Origin: Acholoe squamosa
Taxonomy: Eukaryota > Annelida > Polychaeta > Phyllodocida > Polynoidae
Length of the DNA: 64,000 bases
Reading direction: 5' to 3'
Assembly: GCA_949317995.1 (NCBI GenBank)
Contig: OX439039.1
Location: 54,178,785-54,242,784, forward strand
In this document: one piece after another, positions 54,264 to 64,000 of the stretch
Layout: every line of letters starts with the position of its first letter
Numbering within the stretch: the stretch's first letter is position 1
Notes under the pieces: generated by a model
What the model was told of the DNA's origin: nothing
Databases searched by the model: none
What the model saw: the letters and a program-made list of their open reading frames with translations, nothing else
Made by a program: the position numbers and the translations under genes

Positions 54264-54360
54264 GGGGCAGGGTACTTTCACTTACCTGTCTTCAAATTTA
54301 TAATAGTATAGGTCTAAAGCTGCTGGTACAGATGCTCTCTATTCCCTTCCTTCTTTTATA
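47976..54360 (-). CDS. Predicted unknown gene, about 201 residues, four coding exons
   Basis: On the minus strand a TATAAAAG (54353-54360) precedes a short exon with the donor ACAG|GTAAGT (ends 54296) that has an in-frame stop and so is read as 5' UTR. Coding exons follow: 51498-51418 (first ATG 51456), 49921-49822, 48695-48476, 48222-47976. Each has a pyrimidine tract plus AG and a GT donor, and the phases join to a continuous 202-codon frame including the stop TGA. The product is Ser/Pro-rich early, has a basic helical segment (IRRQWKQSRQIHKLVLKPKL) and ends SPEWDSERHTLEKFRQSG then LDILKQSWM. No family is recognised. Three of the four acceptors are strong; the donor of the third coding exon (GTTAGT) is weak. 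Confidence 0.6.
48476..48695 (-). CDS. Unknown minus-strand gene, third coding exon
   Basis: Acceptor CCTTTCTACAACAG. 220 nt; contains a Gln/Arg/Lys-rich helix then a Pro-rich stretch (YEPPTQDRTRLPQLANSNP). Confidence 0.55.
48980..49175. repeat. Degenerate GTCAC-rich minisatellite
   Basis: GCGTCAC/CGTCACTTTTT-type motifs recur about eight times between 49014 and 49168, interspersed with AAACCCC(T/G)G(C/T)G. Confidence 0.5.
49209..49789. mobile_element. hAT-like element with nested dispersed repeat A
   Basis: Starts CAGGGGTAGACACTTAAC and ends GTTAGTGTCTCCCCCTG, flanked by TTACTG at 49203-49208 and 49790-49795. Inner subterminal motifs ACTGGCCACCC(A/G)GGCCAG are mirrored. A copy of dispersed repeat A sits inside at 49447-49655, so it inserted later. 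Lies in an intron of the minus-strand gene. Confidence 0.75.
49447..49655 (+). repeat. Dispersed repeat A, nested copy
   Basis: From CGGGCTTCCCTAGCCCACTT to CACTCACTCTC, with a local duplication of CATCTATT near 49606-49636. Confidence 0.75.
49822..49921 (-). CDS. Unknown minus-strand gene, second coding exon
   Basis: Acceptor TTTTATTTTTCAG, donor CAAG|GTGAGT, both close to consensus. Encodes a serine-rich run. It lies just outside the hAT-like element at 49209-49789. Confidence 0.6.
49930..50758. other. Intronic DNA of the minus-strand gene
   Basis: No repeat unit or extra exon recognised. GGTCGGNCAT/GACCGACCTCAG-type motifs near 50027-50060 hint at an old repeat. Confidence 0.35.
50759..51220. 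repeat. Satellite, 21 copies of a 22-bp unit
   Basis: Unit CCCTGTACCCCTTTAGTCAA plus AA; 462 bp = 21 x 22. Variants ACACTG versus ACCCTG alternate in the right half, and TCGAAA versus TCAAAA at the ends. Located in the intron between the second and first coding exons of the minus-strand gene. Confidence 0.97.
51418..51498 (-). CDS. Unknown minus-strand gene, first coding exon
   Basis: 81 nt between CTCTCTAG and CAG|GTAGGC. Open in frame through DPVWDYYIYRRQGSM. The ATG at 51456 is the first after an in-frame upstream stop, assuming the 54296 exon is its partner. Confidence 0.55.
51700..51897 (+). repeat. Dispersed repeat A, copy with internal duplication
   Basis: From GGGCTTCCCTAGCCCACTT to ACTC repeats; the segment TAGTTCTCGCCATG is duplicated at 51808-51833. 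Lies upstream of the first coding exon of the minus-strand gene. Confidence 0.75.
51898..53690. other. Intronic/intergenic DNA without recognised features
   Basis: G runs at 51911-51921 and 52117-52128. A 19-bp inverted pair GGGGTGGCCATTG / CAATGGCCACCCC at 52338-52370 forms a small hairpin. No additional exon seen. Confidence 0.4.
53695..53935. repeat. Cluster of AACGTTT motifs and a palindrome
   Basis: ACGTTTTTTTACGTAAAAAACGT (53755-53777; shown here only as key motif ACGT-T7-ACGT-A6-CGT) and at least seven more (A/G)ACGT(T/G)T or ACGTAA motifs within 240 bp. Strongly T/A-skewed. Possibly an old inverted-repeat element. Confidence 0.4.
54211..54260. repeat. (TC)n microsatellite
   Basis: 50 bp of TC repeat preceded by CTCGCTCACTCTGTCT-type sequence. 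Confidence 0.95.
54296..54360 (-). promoter_or_regulatory. TATA box and 5' UTR exon of minus-strand gene
   Basis: TATAAAAG at 54353-54360; predicted start about 54328; short exon to the donor at 54296. The 110-codon ORF overlapping here (54298-54630) is not needed by this model and has no recognised domain. Confidence 0.45.
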
Positions 54361-55714
54361 CACTGTTGATGCCTTGGTCTTTTGTATAATATTCCAACCA
54401 CAGGTCTGATAGTGCCAACAGTCTCTGCAACCGGCCTCCCTCAACTGATTTACAACGACTGGGAACTGGTGATGTGTTCTTCTATACAAACTACAGTGGA
54501 AGTCAATTCCAAAATGGTTTGGGGCTTTCATTAGGGGGCCTTCATGGATGGGGCCTTGGTGAATGGGGCTTCGAGGCATAATCCCCACACGGTACACCTT
54601 TTGCCAATTTAATCTTGTCCATGCAGCCAAGTGTCCCTCGGTGCTCTCTTGATCCCTATAAGCGCGTCTATGGTCCAGACGTGTGGTAGAACCAATACCC
54701 TGCCATATCTCTTATGGAAACCACTAACAGTGCTAAACAATAGAGACCTCACGTAACCAACCTCCAGGTGCTGGCTGGCAGAAGGGATGTGCTAAATTAA
54801 GTGTAGTATATGCTGCGCCAGGGGCGAGAGGCCTTAAGCGGATCATGGTAAGAGTTATTTCGTGCCAAGGTCCACCGCTGCCTGGGCGCGAGGCTGCTCA
54901 CTGAGTGAGGATTCTTTGGCCGAGAGGTTTGGGTTACTTATTGAAATCCACTCTGAAATGCCAGAATTGCCAAACAATATTTGGTTTGATTATGCAATGG
55001 TGGTGAAAGGTGGAGTGAGCTATTCAATGTATGTCTTTGAGCTGGGGATATGGTTACATGGTGCATTAGGCACAGTGTTTCTTAAATTAATTTGTTTAAT
55101 CAAGGTACATGCCTAACTTTAAAGCAGTCTGCATGGTCATTGCTGAACGTTTAGAAACTCGAGAGCAGAGTTTAATTTCCCCTTATTGGCTCTCTTTTAA
55201 GAGATATTTTCACGTGTGACAACATATAGTAGTATAACTAAATGGGATCTTTATGCTGGCACTGCGTTTACCAGGTAATTTATTTTCATAACCCCAGTTG
55301 CAAGCTGTCAAATTAGTCTTGTGATATGATGCATATAGTTTTAAGCATCCCTTTCCCTTTCACCTATCCCTCTTACAGTATTACTGTTTGTTACGATTTC
55401 TGGTAAAGGAACTAGCTAATCAGTCTATAATATCACCTCTCGATTATCGGATGCTGGAAGAAAAGAAGACGGAAAATAACTTTAAATCCCAAGGAACCTT
55501 TAAAGTTTAATTGCTTAAGTGTGCGCCATCTTCTTCTATTAAAGCTGACCTGCATCATAGCAATTCTTTAATTTTGTCGCGTCACTATAGCGTCACAGTA
55601 CATATATACATATACTTCAGAATTAACATCAGAATACTTTCAGGTAACTTATATACATTTGATTCAGGCCTCTAGTCCAATTCATTCATGGGTAGTAAAA
55701 TATTTTCAATAGAT
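54361..55714. other. Intergenic DNA without firm genes
   Basis: Minus-strand ORF 54298-54630 and plus-strand ORF 54862-55116 were examined; neither has a recognised domain or clean splice signals. Confidence 0.35.
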
Positions 55715-55805
55715 ACTTAGATAATGCTGGGGAATTCAAGTGGCACTTTACTTCTTACTTTTAGAATAAAGAATCAATATAGTTAAAAGCCTCTTGTCAA
55801 CAAAA
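55715..55805 (+). repeat. Left arm of a distant inverted repeat
   Basis: GATAATGCTGGGGAATTCAA through TTAAAAGCCTCTTGTCAACA is mirrored at 58079-58166 with a small indel. The arms lie 2.3 kb apart. Confidence 0.7.
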
Positions 55806-56960
55806 TCAGGCTGCTCTTCATCTGGCAAGCCATGAGGTCATTCAGTGCGATCTGTAAAGCAGGGGGATTGATACCAGCTTGCATAAAGACCAGGATCGGT
55901 TTGCCAAGAAAACAAAGGTGAAATTAGGAACTCCTTCTCAACACCATCACCCCCCTTGCTAACGCCTGTGTAAGATCCTATTATGTGCACCACTGGAGGC
56001 TTATATATTCTAAGGACCAAAGGTTAAGTCAGTAGTTACACACAGAGGCGTTTTGTCAACCCCACTATTCATGACTGCTGTGTGTGAAGCTCTTGTGAGG
56101 CATTTATGTTAATTGAAAGTCACACATTGCAGCCCCGAAGTTCTTTTGTCAAGTGTACCTCCCTCATTACTGACATGATGCTTGTTTAAAAGTAAATAAG
56201 TTTGTCAGCTCACTGTATTCCTCATCTAGGCCTATACTTGTCTACTCCCCCATGCTTGATGACTAGCTCTTGTTGGGTGGTAATTGTGCACATTAAAGTC
56301 TTGATAAAAGGAGAGTATGCCTATAGATGTCATGTTGAGGTAAGGGCCTAAGCGCTTTTGCACTCTTTTCTGGGCAGCAGAGGATGGTAGAATTCAATTC
56401 TAAACAAATAAGTACCCCTTTTCGCCTTTTCTTTATTTTCTTTTCCTTTTTTCTTTCTTTCTTTTTTTTTCTTTCTTTTGAATTGGCCACCCCCTCCTGT
56501 ATGTGGTGAACGCTGACGCGGGGAAGTTTTTATTAAATAAGGGGCCAACTCTTTGTTTTACCCTCCTTCCCCTTCCTCAAGAGGGGTCAAAGGTATTTAC
56601 GCTCCCACCCTCAAACCCACCTCCCCACCCAACCCCTGTTGTGCTACTTCATAGAGTCATATAGTACAGACCACCACCCCCTCTAAGCTCCTCTACCCCC
56701 CCCCCCTTAACAGTATGCTCCCTTTTATTTTCAGTATTGAGTCCTATGTAAGATAAGGGGGTTTAGGGAGATGCAAGGAATTTTACGACCTATACCAAAA
56801 AATCCTGCTGAATCCAAAATTTGTGATCTTGAATTTTAGGAAATTGACTGTAACTACCTAAAAATGAGTTTTCATGATAAGAATATTTTAAAAATGTACA
56901 AAAGTAATATTGAAAGTTATTGGGACTTTTATAAATGCAACATGCTAATCAAAGACAGAA
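55806..56960. other. Sparse DNA between the inverted arms, left part
   Basis: No transposase ORF or gene found. A TTTC-rich tract at about 56430-56480 and C runs at 56696-56705. Confidence 0.4.
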
Positions 56961-56969
56961 CCGCAATCT

Positions 56970-57600
56970 ACATATCCCGATGTCTTCCTATCTCTCAACC
57001 TGACAACTACTGCCTGTACATGGTTCTGCCTATCCCACATACTGCCTATCCCTTAGTCTACCTATCACTCATAATACCTCTCTCTTGAAATCTAGAGTTT
57101 ACTCAGGTTTTCCCTCAAAAATCTTAAATGCAATGTTTACCTCTTACCTTTGTACCTAACTTTCTCCGTACATTCCATTAGTCTACCTATCCTCAATCTG
57201 CCTATCATTCATTTTACCTATCCCTCATGGTGGCTATCCCCCAATGCTGCACATCCCTCATGTTTGACTTCTGTCATATTACCTATAGCATCCATGTTTC
57301 CTTTAAATAATGCTCACCTTATAAGGTACTCTCCATGCCTATCTCTTAAACTGTTCATTACACATGCCAGCTATCCCCCTTGTTGCCCATCCTTTTGAAT
57401 ACAGGTCCTATCCCTCGTGCTCAATTTATAGTTTTCCTGGCCATCAAGATCAATCTTCATTATGATGGCCAAATCTAAGTCAAGCAATCCTCTAAGGTAT
57501 CAATCCAACAGTCTACCTCAACCATACATCTACCTATCATCCATACTACATCTCCTTCAGTTCACCTATCCTTCAGGTTGCCCATCCTTCATGGTATATA
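56970..57600. repeat. Degenerate CCTATCC(C/T)TCA-type repeat
   Basis: More than a dozen C(C/T)TATC(C/A)(C/T)(C/T)CA-like motifs spaced irregularly (about 15-40 bp) on one strand, giving strong pyrimidine skew. Reads as a decayed minisatellite. Confidence 0.5.
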
Positions 57601-58078
57601 TCCCAATTGGCAAAAATGTTTTTTTTTAACGTTTTCATTAGGTTTGGGTATATGTTACCCACATTCATTCCAATGAGTTTTCTGTTCTTTTTTTAACAGA
57701 TGATGAGAAGGTAAAATAATGTCTTACACTGTCAGTGGTTGCTCTGGCCCACCCCTCGTTGATAGAAAATTATGCTTTGTTTTGGTATGGGTTGCGGCAT
57801 TTAGAGAGGATTTTGGCACTGACCAACCTTACGAGGCTGTTAATCTAACCTTTCTCTAGTCATTTATAAATTATGGTAACATAATTCTGCATATATTGTC
57901 AGGAATTTAGCCTAAACTTTACAACCATACATGAAGAACTACATCATCGTGGCCATATGACAGGTGCTTGACACACTTTAATTTAATTGGTCAGTTTACA
58001 CTTCCCATGAGTGCACGGCGTCAGAGACGCAATCTACGTAATGTGGCTCTGATGTCAGAGTGAGACTATCCCTCTATT

Positions 58079-58166
58079 GTTGACAAGAGGCTTTTAACTC
58101 TTTGATTCTTTATTCTAAAACTTAAAAGTAAGAAGTAAAGTGCCACTTGAATTCCCCAGCATCATC
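58079..58166 (-). repeat. Right arm of distant inverted repeat
   Basis: TGACAAGAGGCTTTTAACTC to AATTCCCCAGCATCATC, the reverse complement of 55715-55805 apart from a small insertion and scattered changes. Confidence 0.7.
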
Positions 58167-58169
58167 TAA

Positions 58170-58337
58170 GGGAGTGGTCATTTTTTAACAACAGGGGGGG
58201 TGGTGAAATCGCACGCGCAGCGAAAATTTTGCCGCCCCCCCCCTCCGAGGGGTCTGAAATTTTTCCGTCCCCCCCTTTTATTCTATAGTAGCGCGCAGGA
58301 TTTTTCGCTTTTTCATTGTTAATAAATGACCACTCCT
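58170..58337. mobile_element. PIF/Harbinger-type MITE, sister of 42821-43077
   Basis: Ends GGGAGTGGTCATTTTTTAA and TTAATAAATGACCACTCCT, TAA on both sides. Inserted directly beside the right inverted arm. Confidence 0.75.
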
Positions 58338-58340
58338 TAA

Positions 58341-59173
58341 GTACCTATATTATCCTTGTCTCATCTGCATGAGTTTGACCCAGGAGGAGAGCCCAGTGCT
58401 TAGGCGCCACCTTGTAGCAGACTAGAGTATACCATGTCTGACAGAGCTAGAAGGCAAGCAAATGGTCAAAGTATGACACAGTGGAGACATCATGTGAGAG
58501 GCATGGGAACTAAGCAAACATGAAATGTACCAGAAATGACTTCACTGAGCTCATATTAGTGGTAATTGAAATATCTTTCTCACTCTCTAGGAGTGGTGCT
58601 CCAATGTTCTCTACTGCACCCCCTCATACATTAGACATTGAAATAATTTAATGGATCTCAACTCAAATATTTTTATGAAATGCTCAAAGTTGACCTTTAG
58701 AACAGCCCATTATCAACTGAAACAGGATGGATTTCTCCATACTGATACATTGAAATGCAGCTAACCTGGACCCATTACATAGAGTGAAGTATATTTGATG
58801 TAAATGTATCATAGGATATTTGACACATGTGTTAATATAGCAGAATTGAAGTATTTCCTCAGGCATACTGAGCTATACACACAAACATGAATGTTAGGCC
58901 ATGGGAACTCAGGTTACAGTTTACCGTCCACCGCCCGCATGGCTCTAAAGGGGCCGCATGAAAATTTTCATTATTTGAAAAAAATTCATTATTTCAAAAA
59001 AAGATTTTTTTTTTTTTTTTGGTTGAAATAATGCCAATGATCGTTTTACATCGAAATCTTGATTCATACAATTTTATGGGAAGATTTCCATTAATTGTGC
59101 TCATGAACAATCAGTAGATAAAACCATAGTGTTGTAGATTTTAATACAATAGTAGAGAATAGTCCTGTGAGAC
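58341..59173. other. Intergenic DNA without recognised genes
   Basis: No supported exon. A/T-rich at 58970-59020. Confidence 0.4.
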
Positions 59174-59213
59174 ATGGCGCGGCGACTTGTAATCTTGTGT
59201 CTAGTTTCAGTTG
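59174..59213 (+). CDS. Possible signal-peptide first exon
   Basis: ATG at 59174 (ACATGG context) opens MARRLVILCLVSV, a short basic start and hydrophobic run, and ends GTTG|GTGAGA in phase 1. An open segment with a GTAAGT donor at about 59578 (AGCACAGT|GTAAGT) might be the next exon, after TTGTAATAG at 59502, but that acceptor has no pyrimidine tract. No family recognised. Confidence 0.35.
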
Positions 59214-60904
59214 GTGAGACAGATAGGGCATACTATCACCTGGGCTTTTGGTAGTATATAGCACAAATTCAACCTGAACTACCCACTGCAGCTAAGTACT
59301 AATAGTCTGTAGACTGTCCATTCTGCATGCACCTCACTCATCTGCCACAGGGACCTGTCTTATTCAATGTTCAATGCCATAGTCAACAGGTGTGTCATTA
59401 TGAGTGTACACTGTCTCAGATTGCCAGGAGCCTGCTCTGCCTCCCCGCCCCCCCCCCCCCCCCCCCACACACACACCCCTAACTGCCAATCACTTGTAAT
59501 AGTCTGTACCTCGTCACGGGCCAGTGGTCAGCAAACCGGCCGGATCACTCCACTTCTCTGTAGAGGGGGAGCACAGTGTAAGTACCTTGGTGTACATACA
59601 TGTTTTCAGTGTTCCACAAAATCGTTTATATAATGAAAGGAGGAATCAAATTAATCTTTCATCACCAATAGTAGATACATATTCTGAGAAAGCATTATTT
59701 CAATGTAAACTAAAAATTTTACACAGAAAAGAATGTAGCAGTTCCACAAGGTGGCCTTACACTTCAACCTCCTCTGATTGACAAAACTGCACATATGGCA
59801 ACACACACTTTAGCACTGATTTCTCCATAGAGATCTTTGACAGTGAATACTTTGTTCAAATACAGAAAATATGATCCAATTGTACCATAACCCACTGAGA
59901 TAAAACCTGTACTACATATATATAGTAGTTTCAAAACGAACAATTCTAAAACAAAGGCTACAGGGATGCATTTCTGAATCTTAAAATGCTCTAATGCTAA
60001 TCTGCCATAGGGCTCCAAATGATGAAATGTCTTATCTGCGAATAAAATCAAAAGTATGAGATATATTCTGAAAATTCCTTCACTGATAAGTAAAGTACAC
60101 ACACTGTTGTTATTACATTAGAATAGTGAGCAGGAATAGTCCATAGCAGAGGAGCCACAAACAAAAATAGATTGCAAGGCCTCCCTATCCCTTACACCAT
60201 GGCGACTGTGAACCATACACTAGTCTACTCATCTCACGAGTAGTACTCACTAGTCGCCACGCTAATAATCTGTTTAATTGTCATCTAAGAACTACTGAAG
60301 AAGACTGGGTGGTAGCGAACCCTTTACCTTACCCTAACACTAGCCCTAACCCTGCGCGTCACAAATTGCCACCCCGTCTCCTTCACTCTACCCATTAAAA
60401 AACTGTTATACAAATGAATCTATGGCATTTTTGTTTACATTAGCTGGCATATATTTGGTTCTTGATAACTGCAGGCTGTAAAATCAAACAAAAAGTCAGT
60501 GTATGGCTTATACATGGATACTATAGGACTATGAGGGATACACGCGTCTTGAACTCGCGGTATACAGTTCGGAATGGAAAATAATGAATAATGAATAATG
60601 AAAAAAAGCCTCATCACTTTTCAAAATGGCTCAGACGGTAAACTGTGACCTGACTTCCCATGGCCTTACAGTTGTCACGAGATGGCACTGAAGCACTGGT
60701 CCCCCCACCCCCCCACCTGAGTTTGACCACAGACCTTGGCTACTCAGTATAGCTTAGTCGTGGACTTTTTGTCGTAGTTGTGGCTTGCCTACGACCAGTC
60801 TGGGTCTCTGACCGGCCCTTAAGCTAACTCAGTACTACCCAGTCACCACCAAGCCTACGTTCATGGACCATGTAGGCGCGGGAAAGGTTCAGCGTCCAGA
60901 AGAT
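59214..60904. other. DNA without firm features
   Basis: C run then (CA)n at 59448-59478. Minus-strand ORFs at 59764-60102 and 60435-60617 lack splice signals and recognisable domains. Confidence 0.35.
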
Positions 60905-60995
60905 TGTTTACACAATACCGGATCATTTCCGGCCTGAACCGGAAGCACGTGCTAATGTTTGTTGTTCTTGCTCGCCGAAAGGAAAGTTTCAGGTC
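60905..60995 (+). promoter_or_regulatory. ETS-rich TATA-less promoter candidate
   Basis: Within 50 bp: ACCGGAT, TTTCCGGC, ACCGGAAGC, and an E-box CACGTG at about 60945. Forty bases on, GAAAGTTTCAG|GTCAGT is a possible donor of a noncoding first exon at about 60992. This layout is typical of housekeeping genes; the gene body would lie to the right, unseen. Confidence 0.4.
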
Positions 60996-61610
60996 AGTAC
61001 TTCAGATTAATTATTTCCAGAATCATCGCACAAGTGAGAAGAATATTACATTACTGTATTGATAGGAGGTTGCATTAGAGTTAAGGAGTTCTTATGACTC
61101 TAACAGCCGCATGAAAATTATAAGATATACTGCATATGCAGTGATTTTGCATTGACAGCAAGCGATATTAGGGGCATTTGCAGTGCTCTCCCGGGTCACA
61201 GTAGTGGAGGCAACCGCTTGAAACTTCCATTTCTTGCATCTGGGTCTCTTCTTGGGATTTTAACCTGGCCAGAAGTAGAATGACGTCACACTGGAGACAA
61301 ACATTCACACCGCCTCAGTTCCTCAGGGAGGTGGTGGGACCATGCTGTCACACACTTCTGACTGTTTTCAGATGAGATCTCATCTGAATAATAATATTCC
61401 GTTTAAGTTTCCATAAGTTTCAGATGATCTTATCTGAATGTAATTCAAATTGCGGCGGCGTCAACATTCGTCTCCATGGAGGGCCAGGTTAATTCTGCAA
61501 GAAGTGACCCTTTTGCTCCATGGAGGTACATAAGATGGAGTAGCTACAAGCCGCCTACTGTAGATATGTGTGTCTCATTATTATGCAAATGAGCTGATAG
61601 CGGTAGCTCT

Positions 61611-61614
<4 letters not shown>

Positions 61615-61708
<94 letters not shown>
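61615..61708. repeat. (TA)n followed by (GA)n microsatellite
   Basis: TA repeat to 61670, then GA repeat to about 61708. Confidence 0.95.
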
Positions 61709-61709
<1 letters not shown>

Positions 61710-61898
61710 GCCACTCTGTTCACGGACTAGATACTAGCCACCGAACTCCGATAGGAAGGCTTACACGTAGGCTACCTGAGTGTCTGACCACGTCTAACTA
61801 GAAAACCACCGAACACGGCGTTTTATAGTCCTGGCCGCCATGGGTGACGTCACAAGGCTGTGACGTCACTGCCGCCGCGCCGCCGACTGATGTTTGTT

Positions 61899-61901
<3 letters not shown>

Positions 61902-61947
<46 letters not shown>
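61902..61947. repeat. (TA)n microsatellite
   Basis: 46 bp of TA repeat; gives an Ile-Tyr run in a chance ORF. Confidence 0.95.
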
Positions 61948-61950
<3 letters not shown>

Positions 61951-62059
61951 GTCTGTGTAACACAAGTAGTTATGTTAAACTTAAAGAATCAACAATATCT
62001 ATGGATGTACTCAACTCAACCAATGCGCAAAATTTAAAAAGTAGTGGAGAGCTTATGGG

Positions 62060-63828
62060 AAACTATTGATGTAGGATCAGGTAACTTTTCAGAATTAATT
62101 GTCAAAGTTGGACCATCATCCTTATCTCTAGGATCTACCAAGGGATCAGACCAAGAGATATGATAGTAGCCTCTCTAGATTTTGTTTGATTGCAAACCTG
62201 GATAAAAGACAATTATTCTATATGCTCCAAAGCAAAGGCTTTCTAATGATATATAGCATTAGTATATGGGATTAGTCATTTAGCTAGAATTAATTGTCAA
62301 ATTTGGATTGTTTTACTTATCTGCCCAGTCTGCTGAGTGGGTCAGACAGAGAGATATGATTTTGAATGGAAAACTTGGACAAAGAACAATTATTCCATAT
62401 GCTCCAAATCAAGGGTCTTCTAATGTTATATAGCATTAGTGTGTGGGATCAGTAGTTTTCTCAGAATTATGTGTCAATGTTTGATCGTCCTTATCTCCAG
62501 AGTTGGCTGTAACGTGCTGGACTAATGAGAATGATCTAATTTTGACAATTAATTCTGGCTAAACAACTAAGCCTACATACTAATGCTATATATCATTAGA
62601 AAACTCTTGCTTTAGGGCACATGGAATATTTGTTCTTCGTCCCAGTTTTCCATTCAAACTAAATATAGGAATTGAATATTGATATCATAACTCTCAGCCT
62701 GACCTCTCAACCAACTCCATAGATAAGGATTAGGATCCAAATTTGACAATTAATTCTGACAAATCTACTTATCCCACATACTAATGCTATATACCATTAG
62801 GAAGCCCTTGATCTGGAGTATATGGAATAATTGTTCTTGGTTTGACTTTTACATTCAAACGAAATCTAGGGGTGGAATCCCGATACCATATCACTCAGCT
62901 GACTCCACAGATAAGGATGTTGGTGCAAATTTGACAATTTATTCTGACAAAAATACTCATCCCACAAAATAATGCTATATACCATTAGAACGCCCTTGAT
63001 TTAGAGTATATGGAATAATTGTTCTTTGTTAGAGTTTTATATTCCTCTAAAATCTAGGAATGGTATCGCAATACCATATCTCTCGGTCTGACTGCTTGGC
63101 TGACTCCTCAGATAAGGATGATGATCCATATTTGATAATTAATTCTGACAAAACTACTTCTCCCACATACTAGTGCTATATACCATTAGAAAGCCCTTGG
63201 TTTGGAGCATGTGGAATAATTGTTCTTTTTTCCACGTTTCACATTCAAACAAAATCTAGTGATGGGATCCTGATACCATATCTCTCGGTCTGACCCCCTC
63301 AACTGACTCCTCAGATAAGGATAATGGTTGATATTTGACAATTAATTCTTACAAACCTACTCATCCCACATACTGATGCCATATAGCATTAGAAAGCCCA
63401 TGATTTGGAGCATATGGATTATTGTTATTTGTTTGGGTTTTAAGACAAAGCAAAATCAGGGGATGGGATCCGGACACCATATCTCGTGGTTTGACCGCCT
63501 CAGCAGACTCTGCAGATAAAGAGAATGATCCATCTTTGACAATTAATTCAGGCAAAATGACTAATCCCACATACTAATAGCATTATAAAGCCCTTGCTAT
63601 GGATTAAAAGGAATTATTGTCGGTTCAGCCATGTCTTACGTTCAAAGGAATTCTAAGGATGGATTCCTAATATCATATCTCTCGATCTGACCCCTCGGCA
63701 CACTCTGCAGATACGGAAACGACCCAACCTTGACAATTAATGCTGGCAAAATCAATAATCCCACATAATAATGCTATATAGCATTAGAAAGCCCTTGATT
63801 TAGAGAATATGTAATAATTGTCCTTTAT
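62060..63828. repeat. Diverged roughly 200-bp tandem repeats with an orientation switch
   Basis: Right of about 62520, units recur with GACAATTAATTCTG at 62543, 62745, 62932, 63134, 63336, 63537 and 63731 (spacing 187-202 bp), each followed by CCCACATACTAATGC, TATATA(C/G)CATTAGAAAGCCC and ATATGGAATAATTGTTCTT. Left of about 62480 two units run in the opposite orientation (AGAATTAATTGTC, ATATAGCATTAGT). About nine units, each 10-20 per cent diverged. No ORF. Confidence 0.85.
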
Positions 63829-63855
63829 TAGACCCGAGGTTCGACCTCGGGTCTA
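63829..63855. repeat. Perfect 12-bp-arm hairpin
   Basis: TAGACCCGAGGT-TCG-ACCTCGGGTCTA. GC-rich stem directly after the tandem array. Confidence 0.9.
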
Positions 63856-63930
63856 CTTCTAGTGTACACGTTTTCGCCGAAGCTTTTTGCGTATAGGGGT
63901 AATGTGCACCATAAATCGACCACTGCCCAT

Positions 63931-63991
63931 TTAACTGTGCATCAATGCTACATGCCTTTATGAATGGCATGTAGCATTGATGCACAGTTAA
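63931..63991. repeat. Perfect 26-bp-arm hairpin at window end
   Basis: 63931-63956 is the exact reverse complement of 63966-63991 with a 9-nt spacer. Arms include CTGTGCATCAATGCTACATG. It may be the centre of a larger palindrome cut by the window edge. Confidence 0.9.
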
Positions 63992-64000
63992 CCCTTTATG

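Noticed and set aside
54298-54630. 110-codon minus-strand ORF
   Set aside because: Tempting because of His/Cys content, but not recognised, and its 3' part coincides with the proposed promoter and UTR exon of the minus-strand gene; a decayed transposon ORF is possible.
59367-59781. Plus-strand ORFs of 88 and 85 codons
   Set aside because: Pro run from a C homopolymer; only the first exon at 59174 and a weak second exon are worth testing.
63837-63850. GAGGTTCGACCTCGG as a tRNA T-arm
   Set aside because: It is a perfect hairpin of its own with no acceptor, D or anticodon arms around it.

Overview
This is animal genomic DNA: GT-AG introns, low gene density, many microsatellites, and dozens of short inverted-repeat transposons. 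No bacterial-style gene packing, rRNA, tRNA or CRISPR array was seen. A marine invertebrate is likely. The dispersed repeat ending in a GGCGTTAAAC tract followed by ACTC tandem motifs (13.9, 30.7, 49.5 and 51.7 kb, diverged copy at 9.3 kb) recalls repeats common in molluscs and other lophotrochozoans, but the phylum is not established.

The dominant object is a 9,092-bp LTR retroelement at 17936-27027. Its two 865-bp LTRs look identical by eye and are flanked by an ATAT target duplication, so the insertion is young. It carries a tRNA-Ala-like primer site, a gag-like region broken by three reading-frame changes, and then, with no protease, reverse transcriptase, RNase H or integrase core, the C-terminal GPF module and basic tail of an integrase. 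It is therefore a pol-deleted provirus. It keeps an intact baculovirus-F/errantivirus-type envelope gene, a two-finger C2H2 protein, a further 3' ORF, and an antisense ORF with its own TATA-like box and a consensus splice donor. This cargo block plus a U3 with ten CAGGAY-type motifs is the most unusual biology in the window.

Host genes: (i) a five-exon MARCH2/3-like membrane RING-CH ubiquitin ligase (39590-45219, +), 439 residues, with polyA signal at 46115; (ii) a predicted multi-exon gene on the minus strand (54360-47976) encoding about 201 residues of unknown function; (iii) a predicted two-exon secreted 110-residue protein on the minus strand (12110-11155); (iv) the last two exons of an unknown + strand gene (7140-7711); (v) a possible signal-peptide first exon at 59174 and an ETS-rich promoter at about 60910-60995. 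Items ii to v rest on splice signals and phase only.

Layout: 1-7100 repeats, foldback elements and a 44-bp satellite; 7.1-17.9 kb two small predicted genes among transposons; 17.9-27.0 kb retroelement; 27.8-28.7 kb 52-bp satellite; 28.9-39.2 kb transposon-rich DNA; 39.2-46.1 kb MARCH gene, with Tc-like and Harbinger-like MITEs in its introns; 46-54.4 kb minus-strand gene with a 22-bp satellite in an intron; 55-61 kb sparse; 62-63.8 kb a roughly 200-bp repeat array that switches orientation; 63.93-63.99 kb a perfect 26-bp-arm hairpin.
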